Assembly: GCF_037042905.1 (NCBI RefSeq)
Contig: NC_087247.1
Coordinates: 61,899,920-61,963,919, forward strand
Origin: Lytechinus pictus
Lineage: Eukaryota > Echinodermata > Echinoidea > Temnopleuroida > Toxopneustidae
Length of the DNA: 64,000 bases
Direction: 5' to 3'
The position numbers and the translations under genes were made by a program. Below the pieces are notes generated by a model, which worked only from the letters and a program-made list of their open reading frames with translations, ran no database searches and had not been told where the DNA came from. Positions 25,478-37,857 of the stretch are shown piece by piece (position 1 is the stretch's first letter; each line of letters starts with the position of its first letter).

Positions 25478-25822
25478 ATATAATAATATTCCGCATTTAT
25501 ATAGCGCTTAACACATCGGAACGATGTCTCTAAGCGCTTTACAGATATATTATTACCCCGGTCATCGGATCCTTGCATGCCTGCATACAATGTATGCACC
25601 TTCTCTACTCCCTGGGGAGCATTCCAACAAGAGTTCCAAGACTCGATTGCTAGGCATACTACATAGGCTTTTGCATCCTACCGGGTACCCATTTAACACC
25701 TGGGTGGAGAGTGGCAAATTGTGGATTGACGCCTTGCCAAAGGACGTAGGCCATGGTGGGATTCGAACACACGACCCTCTGATTACAAGGCGAGAGTCAG
25801 AACCGCTACACCACGGCGCTTC
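25478..25822 (-). repeat. Complete tRNA-derived SINE
   Basis: On the minus strand: the head GAAGCGCCGTGGTGTAGCGG carries the A box, then B box GTTCGAATCCC, a body with AATGGGTACCCGGTAGGATG, and the tail GCGCTATATAAATGCGGAAT followed by (ATT)n. About 345 bp. The open frame across it is only the SINE read through. Confidence 0.92.
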
Positions 25823-26887
25823 CACAAACCAATTACCAACAAATGTAACTAAGCAAATCTCTCAATTTAGGGACCGGATGTAAGTTTTTTCTTAAGTTTT
25901 GTCTTCAAACAATTCAAAGATGGTGCATTTCTGATATGAAAATATAGCAAGCTCAGGTATACATGTATGGTACAAATTTCTATGATACTCATGGGTGCTA
26001 TTTATCAATAGGCCTACTGTTGTCTAACTTTAATAACCTACGACAATACCCCACCCTTCGACCCATCTTTCTGCACTATGACAGTGATTTGTTCTAATAG
26101 GAGCTATTAGGGTAGTGATAGAAGACTGGGGTACCCTTTGATTAGGGTGTCTGAATACTGTTATGCTATGCATGCATGTACATGGAGTATCTTCAAAGTA
26201 GTTTCTGAAGTGACTTTCCTTGTGAAAAATATTCTAAAAATAGATGAGAATAAAAAGGCTTTTACTTCAGATGGTCCTCTTATTTATTATTCTAATTGGT
26301 ATAAAATGGGCCCAAATGCTTTGCAAATTTGAACAATTCCGAATTTCTGATTATGATTTGGGTAGTGATTTTTTATCTGATTGCTAAGAAAGCATGAATG
26401 CTTGTAAGCATCCAATCAGAATATCAAACAAAATATACATAAGATAATGATCATGATAAACCATTTCCACTTAGCGACTGGATGAAAACCTTTGTGATAC
26501 AGAACCCTTGTCTAAATAGTTTATTTATTTAAATAAATTATACTAGATATTTAGTTTAAAACACAGTATCTAATAAAGTTTGAAATATTTCTGCCTCACT
26601 CTAAAAGTAATACATACTTCATGAAGAGAGTGACCTTTCAATTTATTTTCTTCGACCTTTGTAGAGGTTCACAATAAGGAGAAATATAGTACGATATCCA
26701 ATTACCCATGACATCAATCACTACAGGCAAACCTTTAAAGTGTAAATAAGGAAACATCACATTATATGTACATGCGAAAATATTTGAGATTTTTCAAATA
26801 AAAATAAAACCAGCTATAGCTACATTAATTATTATGCCCTTGTTAAAAACAATTATTTTTAGTAACTTTAGAAATGACTGTACTTAC

Positions 26888-26980
26888 TACTTTCACATGT
26901 ATCACCCCTATATCCAGCTTCACAGGTACATAGATCTGGAACAGAACATGTCCCATGGACACAGGGACTGGAACAAATAG
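26888..26980 (-). CDS. MEGF10/11-like exon: first EGF repeat, six cysteines
   Basis: Encodes residues 113-143: ICSSPCVHGTC, SVPDLCTCEAGYRGDTCES. Cysteines at 115, 119, 124, 130, 132 and 141 give a classic three-disulfide EGF fold. It has the HG.C......C.C..GY.G..C core that directly follows EMI in MEGF10/11 and Draper. Flanked by TTCTACAG and GTA/GTAAGT; phase 1 to phase 1, 93 bp. The codon split with the EMI exon gives Pro113, as expected for the MCIP motif of the family. Confidence 0.88.
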
Positions 26981-27402
26981 CTGTAGAAAAAACAAGTTTC
27001 TTTGATGAATCTCAGATACATCCCAAACAATGCTATTTTCAAAATATTGTTAATCATCTCATCCTTATAATAATGTGTAAAAATATAGGAAGAAAACATA
27101 GACCAATTTACCGTTGTCTATGCATTGTATTGCATAATCTTCTCAAATCAGTTTCATATTTAAATGGATGAACCAAGTTAAGTGTTACATTTTTATGAAA
27201 TATATATCCTGAACATATATATTTAAGTCCTGGCAGAAAATAATTCAATAGGAAATTGGGAGAAAAATCTTTTTCTACAATTTCAATTCATGGTGTAAAA
27301 TCTTGTGAATCATTATCACTATAATTACATGTATTTGTATTTCACTCCTACTTTTTTTTCAATACTGGCAATGTAATAATTTCCAGTTCACATTCCTCTT
27401 AA

Positions 27403-27904
27403 AGGGGAAGTTCACCCTGAAGAAATGTTTGTTGTGAAAATAGCAGGAAAAAAAATATTGGTTAAGGTTTGAGGAAAATCTATTAAAGATAAAGAAAGTT
27501 TCAGAACTTTAGATTGTAGATTTGTGACGTCATAAACGAGCAGCTTCCCCATATATGTTATGTAATATAAAATGCATAAATCTCAATTTTTCAATGGTTC
27601 GTGATGATTTATTTTTGCTTCCTCTTTAGGAATGGATGTTAAATGATTTGTCTATCGATATACTGAAGGTACACTAAAAATCCTTCTCAATTTTCTGAGA
27701 AAACTACATTTCATTGATTTTTACCATATGATATGTAGGAAAGCTGCTCACATATGGCGTCACAAATCAAATAATTTAAATTCTAATAATTTTTCTTTAT
27801 TCATTGATGTATTTTTCTCACACCTTTGGCAATACTTTTTATTATTTTTCCCCCTTTTTCCCCCTATTTTTACAAAAAGAAATTTGTCAGGGTGAACTTC
27901 CCCT
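27403..27904. mobile_element. MITE with TTAA duplication
   Basis: TTAA at 27,399-27,402 and 27,905-27,908 flanks AGGGGAAGTTCACCCTGA and its inverse TCAGGGTGAACTTCCCCT. 502 bp, non-coding. It also has paired internal TTTGTGACGTCATA and TGGCGTCACAAATCA. Lies in the intron between the exons at 26,888 and 30,312. Confidence 0.9.
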
Positions 27905-28816
27905 TTAACAAGGAACTCTTTTGAGGAAATGTTGAGTTGTATTACTTGGAATGTCACTCAAACTGTAAAGTACACACCAGTTCAGGATATATATATCTAA
28001 TAATATTTACAATTCAGTGTTAAAAGATATATAACTTGATCTTTCTATGATGTCAAGTAGAGAAATTGATGCTACTTATATCTTGTTTTTCTCCCATACA
28101 AATTTCCTCCTCATGAGATATATAACCCACAGTACAAACAGCACCAAAATATAATTGTTTTCAAAATGCACTGCCAAGACTAAAATACTGTTTACATATT
28201 CATTATCATATAAAGGAAAAGTTCTAATTAAGTCTCACATAAATAAGATGGGCTTTTATAGGAGCTACATTTTTTCAAGAGCGTATTATCAATGAAACAT
28301 TTAGGCCTAATCCTTACACCTATCCTGCAACTTTTTTGCATTCTAAACTGAAATTAAAAGTAGCAATCTCTAGAAACACAAATTGAAACAGCAATGATGA
28401 ATGAGCTAAGTGTGTATCCATGGTCAAATACAGTAGAAAGATTCCCAAATTGCAGAGTTTGGAGTTCAGGGAGAAAAACACCCATATATAGAAATTTAAA
28501 TTAGTCTGACATACAGACTCAGCTCTTGCTCTTGGCTCAACATCTATTTTCTGATGATAACTTTCTCTTTTGCAAAGTGGACTTTCTTCAACTTTTTTCA
28601 TTGGTCTCTTAAAGGGGGAGTGACATGTGTGTGGTCTCTCATTGACTGTATGTTATAAATACATAGTCTTGAAATAAACGTTTTCAGATATCTACTAATA
28701 CTCCAGAAAATGAATTGACCTATTATTGTATTTGTATAGAGAAACTAAAATGTTTTGAGAGGAAAAGTAATTAAACTGATGTATGGTTTGATTCATCCAG
28801 GAAAAGTCTAATTACG

Positions 28817-29462
28817 ATGGAAAAAAAAAAAAAAAATTATCTATTCATCTGGACTTACTTTGATTGAAACAGAGGACAGTTTCACGTCCAATCCGGGACG
28901 CTTCTTCAGCTCTTCTGAATTGGCGGGAAATCGTCGTTGCTGATTGGCGCCGAAGCACCGTCGATGTTATTGTCTTGGAGACGTTGAGGAATTTTTCGGA
29001 TTACAGGATTGTAAATCCGAGAGAGGTTATGTCGTAATCCTCCTCCTTTGTTGAGAGATGGGTTCTCTGCGTTGACGTAGACCGCCTCACGGACCCCCTC
29101 TCAAACCAGCTAGGTTCTTTGTCTAGGATGAGCACGTCTTTATCTTTGAAGTTGTGTTTAAACGTGTTCAGGTGAGAGTATACGGCAGAATCGTATCCCG
29201 ATGCGCCTGGTCTGTGATGTTGATACAAACGCTTGGAGAGGGGTTGTTTGGTTTCACCTATTATATATTATATAATTATATTGTAATCCGAAAAATTCCT
29301 CGACGTCTCCAAGACAATAACATCGACGGTGCTTCGGCGCCAATCAGCAACAACGATTTCCCGCCAATTCAGAAGAGCTGAAGAAGCGTCCAGGATCGGA
29401 CGTGAAACTGTCCTCTGTTTCAATCAAAGTAAGTCCAGATGAATAGATTTTTTTTTTTTTTC
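28817..29462. mobile_element. Two head-to-head 3' ends of a Penelope-like retroelement
   Basis: The minus strand from about 29,256 to 29,001 encodes YIIGETKQPLSKRLYQHHRP and then GASGYDSAVYSHL, the start of a GIY-YIG endonuclease domain of the kind at the C terminus of Penelope-like elements. It ends in the RKIPQRLQDNNIDGASAP tail and a 3' flank with a poly-A-like run. The plus strand from about 29,282 to 29,462 repeats the same C-terminal tail and 3' flank, so the two form inverted arms of about 185 bp around a 275-bp spacer. Both copies lack the reverse transcriptase and are dead fragments. Confidence 0.8.
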
Positions 29463-30211
29463 CATTGTAAAGGAAAAGTAATTGTTACTTGGTTATATAA
29501 TTATTGCGGTATAGGCCTACATTTATTGAGTAGTTAATTAGCATGTTATCATTCAAGTGGGTCTATATTAATAGACTACACTAGCATTATAGGTCAGGAA
29601 ACTGGCCAGGTATGAGTAGTCGAGGACTCAAGATGGCGCTATTGGTTCGTATCTGCTTTAAATTTCACTTACTGATCATTCTACACATGAATAAGTATAG
29701 GGATGTAGGTAAAAAGATGTCTGCAATCCAAAGACTATAGTTGAGAGTGTGTTGTATGCTATGGACCATGTCCAGAAAAAAATTGTAAATGAATAATTCC
29801 AGGGTCATTTGCACAGGCACACTAGTATTTTACTACACAGCACACCCATGTATAAGTGTTAGGAAATTGATAAGTTTTCTTTTAGCGAAAAAAGCTAATT
29901 GACATGAATATATTTCTTGTCCAAAGAAAATAAAATTATTGATATTAATTTTATATAAAAAAATTATATTCAACATATCACCTCAGATTTGCAGAATTAC
30001 CCTATATGGTCTCAAACCAGACATACAAAACCCTTTATAAAAAATCAATCATTGAGTTGAAAAAGGGAAAGATGAATGTGCAGCTTTTATATTTTCCCAT
30101 GTTGCCTGAAGATATTACTGGCTATTGAGCAAGCCATTTGCACAGCTCTTGTATGACTAATGGGTAAAAAGCACCCCCACATGTATGTTAATTCTTCAAG
30201 ATTCTACTCAC

Positions 30212-30312
30212 GTATGCACATATTCTCTCTCTGATGGTACCCACTACAACATAGCCTCAACTTGCGATAGCGAGTCCTCACTTCTTGACGATACCGAACT
30301 CTGTACCTCGTC
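30212..30312 (-). CDS. MEGF10/11-like exon: second half of EMI domain
   Basis: Encodes residues 79-113: TRYRVRYRQEVRTRYRKLRL, then CCSGYHQRENMCIP. The run of Tyr/Arg followed by CC.GY......C.P is the C-terminal half of an EMI domain; Cys100, Cys101 and Cys111 complete the set. EMI domains of this family are used for ligand binding and multimerisation. The 3' splice site is TTTCACAG/GACGAG and the donor is CATAC/GTGAGT. Phase 2 to phase 1, 101 bp. The acceptor and the first 12 exon bases are copied by a 337-bp tandem duplication that sits directly upstream in transcript sense. Confidence 0.88.
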
Positions 30313-30974
30313 CTGTGAAACAAAAGACATTTGAGGTTTACACATACATTATGTACACTTGCACTGAAAACAGTATTCACAAGTACATCTTTAAAGGTCA
30401 AGTCCATCCCAGAAAAATGTTGATTTGAATAAATAGAGAAAAATCAAACGAGCATATAACGCTAAAAATTTCATCAAAATAGGATGTAATATAAGAAAGC
30501 TATGACACATTAAAGTTTCGCTTGTTTTTCACAAAACCATGATATGCACAACTCAGTGACATGCAAATGAGACAGTCGATGATGGCACTCACTCACTGTT
30601 TCTTTGTTTTTTTTATTGTTTGAATTATACAATATTTCTGTACCTCGTCCTGTGAAACAAAAGACATTTGAGGTTTACACATACATTATGTACACTTGCA
30701 CTAAAAACAATATTCACAAGTACATCTTTAAAGGTCAAGTCCATCCCAGAAAAATGTTGATTTGAATAAATAGAGAAAAATCAAACGAGCATATAACGCT
30801 AAAAATTTCATCAAAATAGGATGTAATATAAGAAAGTTATGACACATTAAAGTTTCGCTTGTTTTTCACAAAACCATGATATGCACAACTCAGTGACATG
30901 CAAATGAGACAGTCGATGATGGCACTCACTCACTGTTTCTTTTGTTTTTTATTGTTTGAATTATACAATATTTC
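30301..30974. repeat. 337-bp tandem duplication including a splice acceptor
   Basis: 30,301-30,637 and 30,638-30,974 are near-identical, with only about four differences seen. The unit starts inside the EMI exon (CTGTACCTCGTCCTGTGAAA on the plus strand), crosses its 3' splice site and ends inside the neighbouring MITE. The second copy is therefore an extra acceptor plus 12 exon bases in the intron. Confidence 0.93.
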
Positions 30975-31330
30975 ATTTTTTACAGATTTGACAATAATGA
31001 CCAACTTGACTGAACCATATACTATTAAACAATGCTAATTCCACATTTTCGAGAGGAATTAATTGTTGTCTCACTTGACATTGAGGAGAAAATCAGAATA
31101 TTTCACATTTAATATAATAAAATACAAAAGAAATAGTGAGTGGATGATATCATCAGTCTCCTCATTTGCATACCGATCAGGATGTGCATATAACTGTTTT
31201 GTGAAATAAAGCAAAATTTTAAAGTGTCATAACTTTCTTTTACATCCGATTTTGATTAAATTTTCAGCATTATGCTTGTTGGATTTCTCTTTTTATTCAA
31301 ATCAACTTTTTGTTTGGGTGGACTTGTCCT
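30395..31330. mobile_element. MITE of the AGGTCAAGTCC family, internally duplicated
   Basis: Left end TTAA/AGGTCAAGTCCATCCCAG and right end GGGTGGACTTGTCCT followed by TTGA (a mutated TTAA). The left half occurs twice because of the 337-bp duplication. The same family is seen at 36,487-36,975 (left end lost) and 40,763-41,331 (complete). Confidence 0.88.
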
Positions 31331-32221
31331 TTGAATACATGTTATGTTTTCATAAATGCTAACAGATGATGTAAGATACATAGCCAATCCATCCCATTCT
31401 CTATAGATCTACCCCTACACTGATTTGTATTCAGGTAACTAAGCAAAAGCAGTAAAACTAAAATCTTTGTATAGATCTATTATCTAGAATAAGTAATTAT
31501 GTTCTTTATTCCATTCACTTTATTGTGCTCATTATTTCTGCTTATAAGCCAGTTTTGGGCATCCAAGAGCAAAAAACAATCATTTTCGTAGGTTTTTTTT
31601 AAGTGCCAGAGATAAGGATAGAGATTTTAAATGAAGATGCAGAAGTCTTATGAAATACAATTCAGGTCAAATCATTCATCAGTGATATTGATTAAATGGA
31701 TACTATATACATAAAAATGTTCACATTATTGGCATTTCAGAAAATCTATATCACATAGCCTTTTGAATTGTTTCTCTCCATTACTGAATACTTTTGAACA
31801 AATTAATATTGCAGAAATACTACAAGTCTACAATGCTATTAGAGCAAATATAATGATGTTTCCAGTTGATTATTCAAAGACATAGATGTATATTTGAAAG
31901 GATATCCTATCACCTCGACAGGAATTATGGGTTTTAGGAAAGAAAATTGGAGAGTTCATCGACATTTCAATTTCCTGAGCATTAATTTGATTTTGTAAAG
32001 CGACCAAGATTCCTCTTAATTGCACATTCTTACATGTGAATATCTGACTGGCAATGTATACCTCCTCACAATCAATGAAAGAGATTTAAGGACATTTGTT
32101 CCATGATATACTAGACTAAATCAAATTCATATGATATAATTATCTTTTACATCCCAAAAATATGGACTATTACTCTTTCCTTAAATACAGTGTATCATGT
32201 TGTTCATAAAAAAATCACATA

Positions 32222-32930
32222 GACCCCTGTTACATCTGAGAGATTCCCTACCTCGGGCCGGCCCGGGGCCTACCTCGGGTCGGAAAGAAATCAGATGTAA
32301 ACATCCCAAACCTACCTCGGGCCACCTTTTAGCGAACCTACCCGAGACCACATCCAGAGGTAGTCTCGGGTAGGTATCGGGCTGGCCCCGGTCCACCGAT
32401 TCGTAGATGTAAACGCACACAAGCTTTCGAACCTATCTCGGTCCGTTCGCCAGCTGTCAAATTACGTCATAGCGTGCGCTATCCCCTCCCTAGCCCCGTC
32501 GTTCTTCGAATGTTTTGCGGCATGCGACATGTGAATTGTGATTGATAAAGTCTTTGATTTTAGTGGAAAGAAGGAAGCATTTTAAACGTATCCTTTTCAA
32601 GTCGATCATAATCAACAACTAACGTACGCTATCCGATCATAACCAAATGGCGAGCTAGCAGCCGACGAGTGTAACGAAATGTAAACAGCTTCAATTAGCC
32701 GAATAGCGCGCGCAAATTATTCAGAGCCTAGATCGAGAGCGCCCTTTGGTGTCAGCAATCGGATACCGCTCGAAACCATACCGATAGGGGAGGGAATGAA
32801 CGCTGTGATGTAAACAGACCACATTTCGGACTCGGTCCGTTCGCGAAGCTAATCCACCAATAATCCAGTCAAGGTTGCAAGTGGACTCGGTCTGGTCTCG
32901 GGTAGGAAACTTTCAGATGTAACAGGGGTC
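32222..32930. mobile_element. GC-rich MITE with 22-bp inverted ends
   Basis: GACCCCTGTTACATCTGAGA at the left pairs with CTTTCAGATGTAACAGGGGTC at the right. Inside, CTACCTCGGG(C/T)C words occur in both orientations. 709 bp, clearly more GC-rich than the surrounding intron. The 79-codon frame in it is not a gene. 31,331-32,221 and 32,931-35,753 hold no recognised feature beyond an (AT)n run near 34,690. Confidence 0.85.
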
Positions 32931-35753
32931 ATAGATATAAACTGATAATATATAGACACAATGATTAGGAAACATCTCTAAAAACACACAAATACATGAA
33001 ATATCAATAGAGGAAACTAAATGATGAGGCCATCCTTGACCTCAATGTACATGTATACTGTATGAAGGTAAGATTGGACTTGAAGACCAATAGTTGACAA
33101 ACTTCAACCCTCAGCATGAATGCTCTTCCAGTGGTTTGAACCCACTCAGACTGGCAAATGGAAGTTCAAGGATGAGAACCATGTTGACGTCACAATCTAC
33201 TTTCCATATCCCCTTAAAGGAAGATGAGGAAACAATGAGATGAAACCATCTACGGTAGTTTACAATACTGTTCTTTTTAAAAGTGCATTGCAAGATTGTA
33301 GTGATTTTTAATGAGGGATTGTATTTCCACCAGCAGGGTGTATTTATTGATGATTATTTGCTATATAACATTTTGTGTACATGCATTGAATTTAACACTG
33401 AGACTCTGAATTACACATGTGGTAGATGTAGGCAATGGAATTTAGGTCATTTCTACATGTTAAACACAAGTAGGCCTATGTATTTACAATTGCTTCCACA
33501 TAAATGAAGAAAAAACAGAATATTTATCCATACAGGCATTTTACAAAAGAATGCACTGTGGTAACAAGAGAATACATTGTCATATTTGATAATAACTCAC
33601 TCTAATTACCCAGAAAACCACATTTTAATAATTTTTAAAAGAAAGAACAGATGGGATACAGTATACTTTTATAAAACATAGTGTAAAAGACTGTAAGTTC
33701 TGACTGACGATGCATTTATGATTTAACTAAAAATCATTTCATTTAGAGGTATCGATTCTGCATGAAATAAAATTTAAAGTGAAATTAACATGGATACATC
33801 GATCAACTTTAACCATCCCAACAGAAATAAGTAATCTGTATTATGTGTAATGAGATGAGTTGTATCTATTTGTACTGCGCGTATGTACACCCATTTGCAT
33901 GCGGGGTAAGGCGCGGCACTGTCCGAAGTTAGAAATAAAGGATTAGTCAACTTGTGTTATGAAACCTTAACAAATTGCCTTCGAGTCCTTATTTGTATGG
34001 GAATACAAATCACAACATTATGAACAATGCAATATAATATCAGGTTCCATTATAAGCTAATATCAATGGAGTCCAATAATTTTCCTAGTCCAGTAGCTAT
34101 TATTACTCATAATGACTTGGTCATGAGCCAGTCTGAAATAGTTGAAATAACCTTCACTCGCTATTAATCACAACATATGTGATTAAACGCTTAACTGACT
34201 ACAAACGATGTACATTATAACTAGTATCCATTAGAGATTATTCTGCTCTTTACACTGCACAGTGACAACTACAATGCACAATGGTTGATGGTGTACATCA
34301 CCTCACTATGGATACAACTGCAGCGCATGATTATATGAATTTGACGAAAGTCAAACATTTCCTTAATGAACATGTTATTATTATTGACTTCCAAATTAAA
34401 AGTGAAAACTGGTAAATAATCGCACAATTCAAAGACAAGATAGTACATAAACTGTACGTTATCAATATGTTTATATGATATCAAATGAGGTCAATGATAG
34501 TCCTTCCTAATCCATATCGACAAACACTCCCTGTAACACGATCAAATGATATCTCAATTTCGTTAACATTGTCACAAGACTACATGTACAGATAAATAGC
34601 ACCTATTTTCAGCATTCTCTAATTGGAAAATAAAGTTTATTTTTAATTTCTTACAGACAATTGTATGTGTGCACTTATAAAGTAAAAAAAAAAAATATAT
34701 ATATATATTGTATTTTGTAGTTTGTTTACTTTTTACAAAGGGTATGACTTTGAGCTCAAGAAATTAATACCATGCTGGATGTTCTTTATATGTAGTGCCT
34801 ATTACATAATAATAAAATACATAGGCCCTCAAACTAATTTCCAGCCAATCTTAATTGATACTGCTTTGTGAAACCATTCCAAATTTGAGTAAACATGTGG
34901 GGGGAGATAAATGCAGGACATATCATGGCAAACACCAAATAAAACATCTCACATACCTATTATGGGTATTTTTAAAAAATCCTTTTTTTTTCATTTCATC
35001 TCTTATTTCCAGGGTGTATTTTACATAACTTTACACATGTAAGAATAGAGTTAATAAGGTTTCTAGATTAATTGGTGATTAGAAGACATAAAAGATAAAA
35101 AGAGAAGTGCATGTTTGTTGCAAGTTGTCTGAGTAAACACTCACATCACTCACAAACAATCTGAGTCATGGATGTATACTAAACCCTTAGAAAGGTCTGA
35201 AATTTCTGCTTACATGCAATGCATACATAGAGTATTGTGTTTCAATGCCCATGGTGGGCAGATTTTTAATTCCAGAAACTAGGAGCCTTCTGGGAGATAA
35301 AACAAATTTTTCATTTTAGGCCTAATTCGGTAAAAGAATCAAAATGCTGAATGTCAAACCGAACAGGATGCATGAAAATACAGAGTAAGAATTTATGAAT
35401 TAAAAAAGAAAAGAAAATGTCAGACATTACCATTTGATGTATAATTTCATGATTATAGTTCAAAACAATATTGTACACATGGAATACGGGAGACTGCATT
35501 CTACGAGAAGTAAAGCCGTGGCATCAGACAGACAATCAAATAAAACAACCTTTTTTTTGTCAATAATACAAGACCTGAAGTCAGACAAGGTACTTCCTTT
35601 TTCATAACTTTATTGATTTAAATTGTCTGGTTTTCATTCAGCTTTGTCATTCATGACTGGGCAGGTTACCAATAATACCATCAGCACATTAATTTCTGCC
35701 TTTCTTTTGTTTTCAACTTGGCCTCAATCCCAAACATACCTGGTTTCCTTATA

Positions 35754-35911
35754 CCTTGGTCACATTTGCTCTACGGCGGCCGTACGGCGAGTCAAAAACA
35801 TCCGTTTAAAAAAATTTGTGTCCAACTACATATAGGTGATTTGAATTAAAATGAATAAAACGGCTGTTTTCGACTCGCCGTAAGGCCGCCGTAGAGCAAA
35901 TGTGACCAAGG
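35754..35911. mobile_element. Short MITE, TA-flanked, about 40-bp inverted ends
   Basis: TA at 35,752-35,753 and 35,912-35,913. The ends are CCTTGGTCACATTTGCTCTA and the inverse, continuing through CGGCGGCCGTACGGCGAGTC. 158 bp in all, so half of it is inverted repeat. Tc1/mariner-type target preference. Confidence 0.92.
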
Positions 35912-36034
35912 TATTACTAGCTAGTATTTACTGATAATTTACTACAAGGATTGTAAACATAATCATATTCACAGTTCTGATACCATTCAGCTATTAAACC
36001 TGCATACATACCCATTGGTGGAAGACGGTGTGCA

Positions 36035-36194
36035 GGGGCCGCGGAAGAGGGGGGGGGGGGCTAGGGGGACTTCAGCCCCCCCCCCCACTTTTTTCTAAAA
36101 CCGTGTACAAAAAAAAAAATTTTTAATACAATGATTGTGATTTTTTGCATGGTCAGCCCCCCCCCCCCCACTTTGAAAACCATTCCGCGGCCCC
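36035..36194. mobile_element. Short MITE with poly-G/poly-C inner flanks
   Basis: Ends GGGGCCGCGGAA and TTCCGCGGCCCC enclose long G and C runs around an A/T core. 160 bp, followed after one base by another MITE. Confidence 0.85.
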
Positions 36195-36195
36195 A

Positions 36196-36339
36196 GGGGC
36201 CCGTTGCATAAAACTTTTTACCGGAGTTTTTACCGGAGTTTTTGCCCTGTGTTAAAGTCAATGGCAGAAATCAGACTAACCTTAGTTTTCAGTTTTTACC
36301 AGAGTTTTCTCAGGTAAAAAGTTTTATGCAACAAGCCCC
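36196..36339. mobile_element. Short MITE with 27-bp inverted ends
   Basis: GGGGCCCGTTGCATAAAACT and TTTTATGCAACAAGCCCC are inverted ends of a 144-bp element with internal TTTTTACCGGAG repeats. Directly abuts the previous MITE. Confidence 0.88.
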
Positions 36340-36486
36340 AGTGTACTAGAAAGTGATAATTTGGTAATGAATGGATTACAACTTAGCAGGCTTTTGACAA
36401 ATATGGAGTGGGATCATGTATGGTTATGGTAACTTGACATTATGACTACCACAATCATCACTATTATCACTATGGCAAATTCTATG

Positions 36487-36975
36487 GCATTTTAAAAGTT
36501 TCACTTATTTTTCACATAACAGTGATATGCACGACTCAGTGACATGCAAATGAGTCAGTTGATGACGTCCATCACTCACTATTTCTTTTATTTTTTATTG
36601 TTTGAATTATACAACATTTCATTATTTTCAGATTTGACCGTAGGGACCGACTTGACTGAATCATATAGTATTAAACAATGCTAATTCCACATGTTCAGGG
36701 AGGAATTAATCACTGTTTCACTTGACAATGAGGAGAAAATTAGAATATTTCATATTTCATACAATAAAATACAAAAGAAATAGTGAGTGGATGATGTCAT
36801 CAGTCTCCTCATTTGCATACCAACCAGGATGTGCATATAACTGTTTTGTGAAATTAAGCGAAACTTTAAAATGTCATAACTTTCTTATTTTACATCCGAT
36901 TTTGATGAAATTTTCAGTGTTATGCTTGTTGGATTTTTCTCTTTTTATTCAAATCAATTATTTGTTTGGGTGGAC
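36487..36975. mobile_element. Truncated MITE of the AGGTCAAGTCC family
   Basis: Matches 40,763-41,331 from TTTTAAAGTTTCACTTATTT to GGGTGGACTTG, but the first roughly 110 bp and the final CCTTTAA are gone. It contains the GTCATCAGTCTCCTCATTTG core. Confidence 0.88.
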
Positions 36976-37101
36976 TTGAGGAAGAAATGCTTTCAATTTC
37001 AGTGAAGCTATTCAAACTTATATCTACCTTCTAGATTCTTAATCAAATTAATCAGTATATCTTATATCATTCACTTTATACTAACAAAGTCTGATATCTC
37101 A

Positions 37102-37233
<132 letters not shown>

Positions 37234-37407
37234 TCAGTTCACAAAATGATTTAGATATTTTTAATCTTTACAATATACCTCATACATCACATTTCCCAAG
37301 ATGTCATAAAATGGGAGTAATTTAGTTAAAAATAACACATATATTCATTATGGCCAACTATGAATAATATTCGATTTAAACAAATGAAATTACAAGTGCT
37401 CTAATAT

Positions 37408-37857
37408 GCTTTTCATACTGCACTTTTTTCCTTAACCCCAGGAGATAGGTGGGGCTAAGGTGGGGTCTTAGCCCCCATCAATTTCCAGGGGTTAAGCCTA
37501 GCCCACTTTGGTTTCACACGTTTTAGGAAAGTGGGCTCGTACAGTAAATAGTATGGTACTATCTGGCCCTGCTAAAAAGCAGGGTTAGCCGGAATATTGC
37601 AGTGCTAAGAGATGCAGTGTGAAACAAACCTGGGCTAAGCATTAGCCAATCACAGAAGTCGAAATTGCACATTACTCACGCGCTGTATGACAAAATCATC
37701 AATATTCATGAGCTGTGCGATAATCCGGGGTTAAGGCGTTAACCCTTGGCTAAGCAAATAGTATGGAGTTAAGAAAGACAGTGTGAATCAAAAAAAGATA
37801 GTATAGGGTTGAGGATAGTCCAGGGTTAAGGATAGTATGGGTTTAGGCAGTGTGAAA
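37408..37857. mobile_element. MITE with GCTAAGG-rich interior
   Basis: TGCTTTTCATACTGCAC at the left and GCAGTGTGAAAAGCA at the right are inverted. The interior repeats GGGTTAA/GGGCTAAG words. About 450 bp, non-coding, in the intron between the start-codon exon and the EMI exon. 37,858-39,495 holds nothing else recognised. Confidence 0.75.

Noticed and set aside
25524..25883. 119-codon plus and 87-codon minus frames
   Set aside because: Both are translations of the tRNA-derived SINE at 25,478-25,822; such frames recur wherever the SINE does.
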